7,003 nucleotides of DNA from a bacterium (GTDB taxonomy: Bacteria > Babelota > Babeliae > Babelales > Babelaceae), in assembly GCA_021847535.1 (NCBI GenBank), contig JAJZMR010000040.1:1-7003 (forward strand), written 5' to 3'. Positions 5,096 through 7,003 of the stretch are shown in pieces (positions within the stretch are counted from its first letter, which is position 1; the number at the start of each line of letters is the position of its first letter). The position numbers and the translations under genes are program-made. The notes below the pieces were generated by a model. The model was given only the letters and a program-made list of their open reading frames with translations, did no database searches and was not told the DNA's origin.

Positions 5096-5605
5096 ATGTC
5101 AGAAATTCAATTTGTCGATACCGTTGTAAGTGTTCGACGTGTTACAAAAGTGACCAAGGGTGGAAAGAGATTTTCCTTTTCAGCATTTGTTGTTTCAGGC
5201 GATCAACAAGGTGCTGTTGGGTGTGGCCAAGGAAAAGGCCGAGAAGTCTCTGCAGCTATTTCAAAAGCTACTGCCTTAGCGCGTAAAAATTTAATCGCTA
5301 TTTCAGTCCGCGAAAATACTTTGCCTTATGATGTTCAAGGTCATCATGGTGCAACGAATGTTTTATTGCGTTCTGCTTATAAAGGCACAGGGCTTATTGC
5401 GGGCAAATCTGTTCGAGCTGTTATGTTGGCCTTGGGCGTGAAGGATGTTCTTGCTAAAACGCTTGGACCATCTCGTTCACCGCAGAATGTTGTTAAGGCT
5501 ACGTTAAACGCTCTTGCAAAATGTCGTAGTGTACATCATATTGCCAAGCTTCGTGGCAAAACTGTAGCTGCTATTACCAAAGGGGAATCTACTCATGTTG
5601 CATAA
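5096..5605 (+). CDS. rpsE: 30S ribosomal protein S5
   Basis: From ATG 5096 the product is 169 residues, close to E. coli S5 (167). The N-terminal double-stranded-RNA-binding fold carries VVSVRRVTKVTKGGKRFSFS (about 10-29), which includes the loop where spectinomycin-resistance changes map in other bacteria, and GAVGCGQGKGREVSAAISKA. The C-terminal domain has the GTGLIAG loop and SVRAVMLALGVKDVLAKTLG. S5 lies at the mRNA entry tunnel and contributes to decoding accuracy. The usual GSxNPxN segment is GPSRSPQN here. An in-frame ATG at 5075 would add seven residues (MHNKDLQ), but the AAGGA at 5084-5088 favours 5096. The 3' end overlaps rplO by 11 bases; no rpmD intervenes. Confidence 0.96.
   Translation: MSEIQFVDTVVSVRRVTKVTKGGKRFSFSAFVVSGDQQGAVGCGQGKGREVSAAISKATALARKNLIAISVRENTLPYDVQGHHGATNVLLRSAYKGTGLIAGKSVRAVMLALGVKDVLAKTLGPSRSPQNVVKATLNALAKCRSVHHIAKLRGKTVAAITKGESTHVA
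5581..5586 (+). promoter_or_regulatory. Shine-Dalgarno site for rplO inside rpsE
   Basis: AGGGGA lies eight bases before ATG 5595, within the last codons of rpsE, and supports an rplO start before the rpsE stop. Confidence 0.65.
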
Positions 5606-6038
5606 TTTAACTTCTTCTGGAAAATCAAGAAAACGTATCGGGCGTGGTGGTAGTCGAGGCGGCACATCTGGTCGTGGTAATAAGGGCCAGAAGGGCCGTT
5701 CGGGCGCGAATTTGGGTATATTGTTTGAAGGTGGACAAATGCCTTTAACTCGTCGACTTCCAAAGCGAGGCTTCAATAATGATCGTTTTCAAACAATGAT
5801 TGAAATTGTGCAGCTTGCTGATATTTATGAAGCTTTTGAAAATAATGCGCTTGTTAATCGAGACGCATTGATTGAAAAGGGTCTTATTAAAGGTCGCAAG
5901 GGTTCGTTGATTAAGGTTTTATCGTCTGGAGAAATCGATAAAAAATTAATGTTGCATGTCGATTCTGTAAGCAAATCTGCCCATGAAAAAATTGTACAGG
6001 CTGGTGGACAGGTGCAGCTACGTCATGTAGATAAATAA
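5595..6038 (+). CDS. rplO: 50S ribosomal protein L15
   Basis: The 147-residue protein has the glycine/arginine-rich N-terminal extension of L15: KRIGRGGSRGGTSGRGNKGQ (residues 13-32), which threads into 23S rRNA. It continues with FEGGQMPLTRRLPKRGF (44-60). The C-terminal domain ends with the L15 pattern SKSAHEKIVQAGGQVQL. L15 is a late-assembly protein of the large subunit. The N-terminus before the glycine-rich segment is compact (MLHNLTSSGKSRK). ATG 5595 lies inside rpsE, 11 bases before that gene's end, in another frame. In most bacteria rpmD sits between these genes; here there is no room for it. The stop TAA merges with the secY ribosome-binding site. Confidence 0.97.
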   Translation: MLHNLTSSGKSRKRIGRGGSRGGTSGRGNKGQKGRSGANLGILFEGGQMPLTRRLPKRGFNNDRFQTMIEIVQLADIYEAFENNALVNRDALIEKGLIKGRKGSLIKVLSSGEIDKKLMLHVDSVSKSAHEKIVQAGGQVQLRHVDK

Positions 6039-6042
6039 GGAG
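6036..6042 (+). promoter_or_regulatory. Stop-fused Shine-Dalgarno (TAAGGAG) for secY
   Basis: The rplO stop TAA forms part of TAAGGAG, whose end lies ten bases before GTG 6053. The spacing is slightly long, but the match is strong and no ATG follows in the secY frame until codon 25. Confidence 0.65.
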
Positions 6043-6052
6043 AAGTAATACT

Positions 6053-7003
6053 GTGGTACTGTTTAATAATTTTTGGAATATTTTTAAAATTCCTGAGTTA
6101 AGTCGTAAATTGTTTTTTACATTGATGGTGCTCATCATTTATCGAATTGGTGTTTTTATACCCGTGTCAGGAATCAATATTGATCTTCTTGCACAGGCTA
6201 TGAAATCATCATTTGTAGGAGGATTTTTAAGTTATTTAAATACTTTTTCTGGGGGTGCGCTGCAACAAAGTGCTCTTTTTGCATTAGGTATTAGTCCTTA
6301 TATCGTCGCTTCGCTTGTGATGCAATTTGCCTCTATGGCTATCCCTCAATTGGAAGTACTTTCCAAAGAAGGTGAATATGGGCGACGAATTATTAATCAG
6401 TATACTCGGTATTTAACGCTTATTTTAGGAATAGTATATAGTTCTGGTTTGCTCACCTACCTTGCAACGTACAATTTAATTTTAACGCCTGGTATAGGAT
6501 TTAAATTATTTTTTATACTTTGTCTTACTACCGGCGCTATGCTTGTTATGTGGCTGGGTGAGCAAATTTCTCTTTATGGCCTTGGCAATGGGAGTTCGAT
6601 GTTGATTTTTGCAGGGATAGTTTCGGCTTTTCCGCAAGATCTTTTTAAAACTATTGTGCAGGTTCGTTCAGGGAATATTTCATTGCTCGTTGCTTGTGCG
6701 ATTCTTGTTTTTTTCATGGCAGTTGCAGCGGCGATTGTTTATTTGGAAAAGGGGGAGCGCAAAATACCGGTTCATTATGCTCGACGGGTTATTGGACAGC
6801 GTGTTTATGGTGGACAAAGTACTTATATTCCCTTTAAGATTAATAATGTTGGTGTGATGCCAGCGATTTTTGCCTCGACCATTGTGGGTATTCCGCAATT
6901 TATATTTGGTCTTATTGGAAATAGATTTGGATGGGAGGCATTTACATCTCTTGCAACTGATTTGTCGCGCGGTGGCGTTATGTATAATGTGTTAACCTTT
7001 CTT
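6053..7003 (+). CDS. secY: Protein translocase subunit SecY, N-terminal 317 codons (3' end outside window)
   Basis: An open frame runs from GTG 6053 to the window edge with no stop. It encodes the central pore subunit of the SecYEG inner-membrane translocon. TM1 is at about residues 20-38 (KLFFTLMVLIIYRIGVFIPV), with the amphipathic KIPELSRK before it. The plug/TM2 region has FSGGALQQSALFALGISPYI (65-84). Then come the cytoplasmic KEGEYGRR (105-112), QYTRYLT entering TM3, MWLGEQISLYGLGNGSSMLI (166-185), the basic cytoplasmic loop EKGERKIPVHYARR (232-245), and STYIPFKINNVGVMPAIFAS (256-275) at TM7. All are SecY hallmarks. E. coli SecY has 443 residues, so roughly a quarter to a third lies downstream. 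The start is inferred: no ATG is near, and GTG gives the expected N-terminus. Location at the end of the spc cluster is canonical. Confidence 0.95.
   Translation, partial: MVLFNNFWNIFKIPELSRKLFFTLMVLIIYRIGVFIPVSGINIDLLAQAMKSSFVGGFLSYLNTFSGGALQQSALFALGISPYIVASLVMQFASMAIPQLEVLSKEGEYGRRIINQYTRYLTLILGIVYSSGLLTYLATYNLILTPGIGFKLFFILCLTTGAMLVMWLGEQISLYGLGNGSSMLIFAGIVSAFPQDLFKTIVQVRSGNISLLVACAILVFFMAVAAAIVYLEKGERKIPVHYARRVIGQRVYGGQSTYIPFKINNVGVMPAIFASTIVGIPQFIFGLIGNRFGWEAFTSLATDLSRGGVMYNVLTFL

Noticed and set aside
6654..6857. Plus-strand 67-codon open frame inside secY
   Set aside because: It is out of frame with the clear SecY translation and its hydrophobic content is a by-product of membrane-protein codons.
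1..7003. A novel system, mobile element or horizontally acquired insert within the window
   Set aside because: Every stretch longer than about 41 bases is accounted for by conserved ribosomal protein genes or secY in canonical order, with uniform A+T-rich composition.

Overview
The window is an uninterrupted, single-strand (+) piece of the conserved bacterial S10-spc ribosomal protein cluster. It reads rpsS (3' end) - rplV - rpsC - rplP - rpmC - rpsQ - rplN - rplX - rplE - rpsN - rpsH - rplF - rplR - rpsE - rplO - secY (5' part). All 16 genes are recognisable from family motifs. No mobile element, CRISPR array, RNA gene, foreign-looking insertion or unknown gene was found, and no gene-free stretch exceeds about 41 bases.

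Layout: bases 1-2081 carry the S10-type part (S19, L22, S3, L16, L29, S17). Bases 2091-7003 carry the spc-type part (L14, L24, L5, S14, S8, L6, L18, S5, L15, SecY). Junctions are very tight: a 1-nt gap at rplV/rpsC, an ATGA overlap at rplP/rpmC, 4 nt at rpmC/rpsQ, 9 nt at rpsQ/rplN and an 11-nt overlap at rpsE/rplO. The two classical operons therefore look fused into one transcription unit, with no visible terminator or promoter between them. Several Shine-Dalgarno sequences are merged with the preceding stop codon (TAAGGA). Three genes start with GTG (rpsC, rplR and, as inferred here, secY).

The main departure from the textbook order is the absence of rpmD (L30). It normally lies between rpsE and rplO, but here those two genes overlap. 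Smaller peculiarities are a C-terminal tail on L16 that carries the rpmC ribosome-binding site, a long-form S14 that keeps two of the four zinc-ribbon cysteines, a substituted exit-tunnel loop in L22, and a micro-duplication of the last codons of rpsN.

Organism: a bacterium with an A+T-rich genome (by eye near 40% G+C, not counted) and the standard stop codons TAA, TAG and TGA. Tight packing, loss of L30 and long-form S14 suggest a reduced-genome or host-associated lineage. Dependentiae (TM6) or a Chlamydiae-like group are my best guesses, from general protein resemblance only and with low confidence.

Together the genes supply components of both ribosomal subunits: the 30S head and body (S3, S5, S8, S14, S17, S19) and the 50S core, exit tunnel and central protuberance (L5, L6, L14, L15, L16, L18, L22, L24, L29). 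SecY is the membrane channel that receives secretory proteins from those ribosomes. I see no previously undescribed system here.
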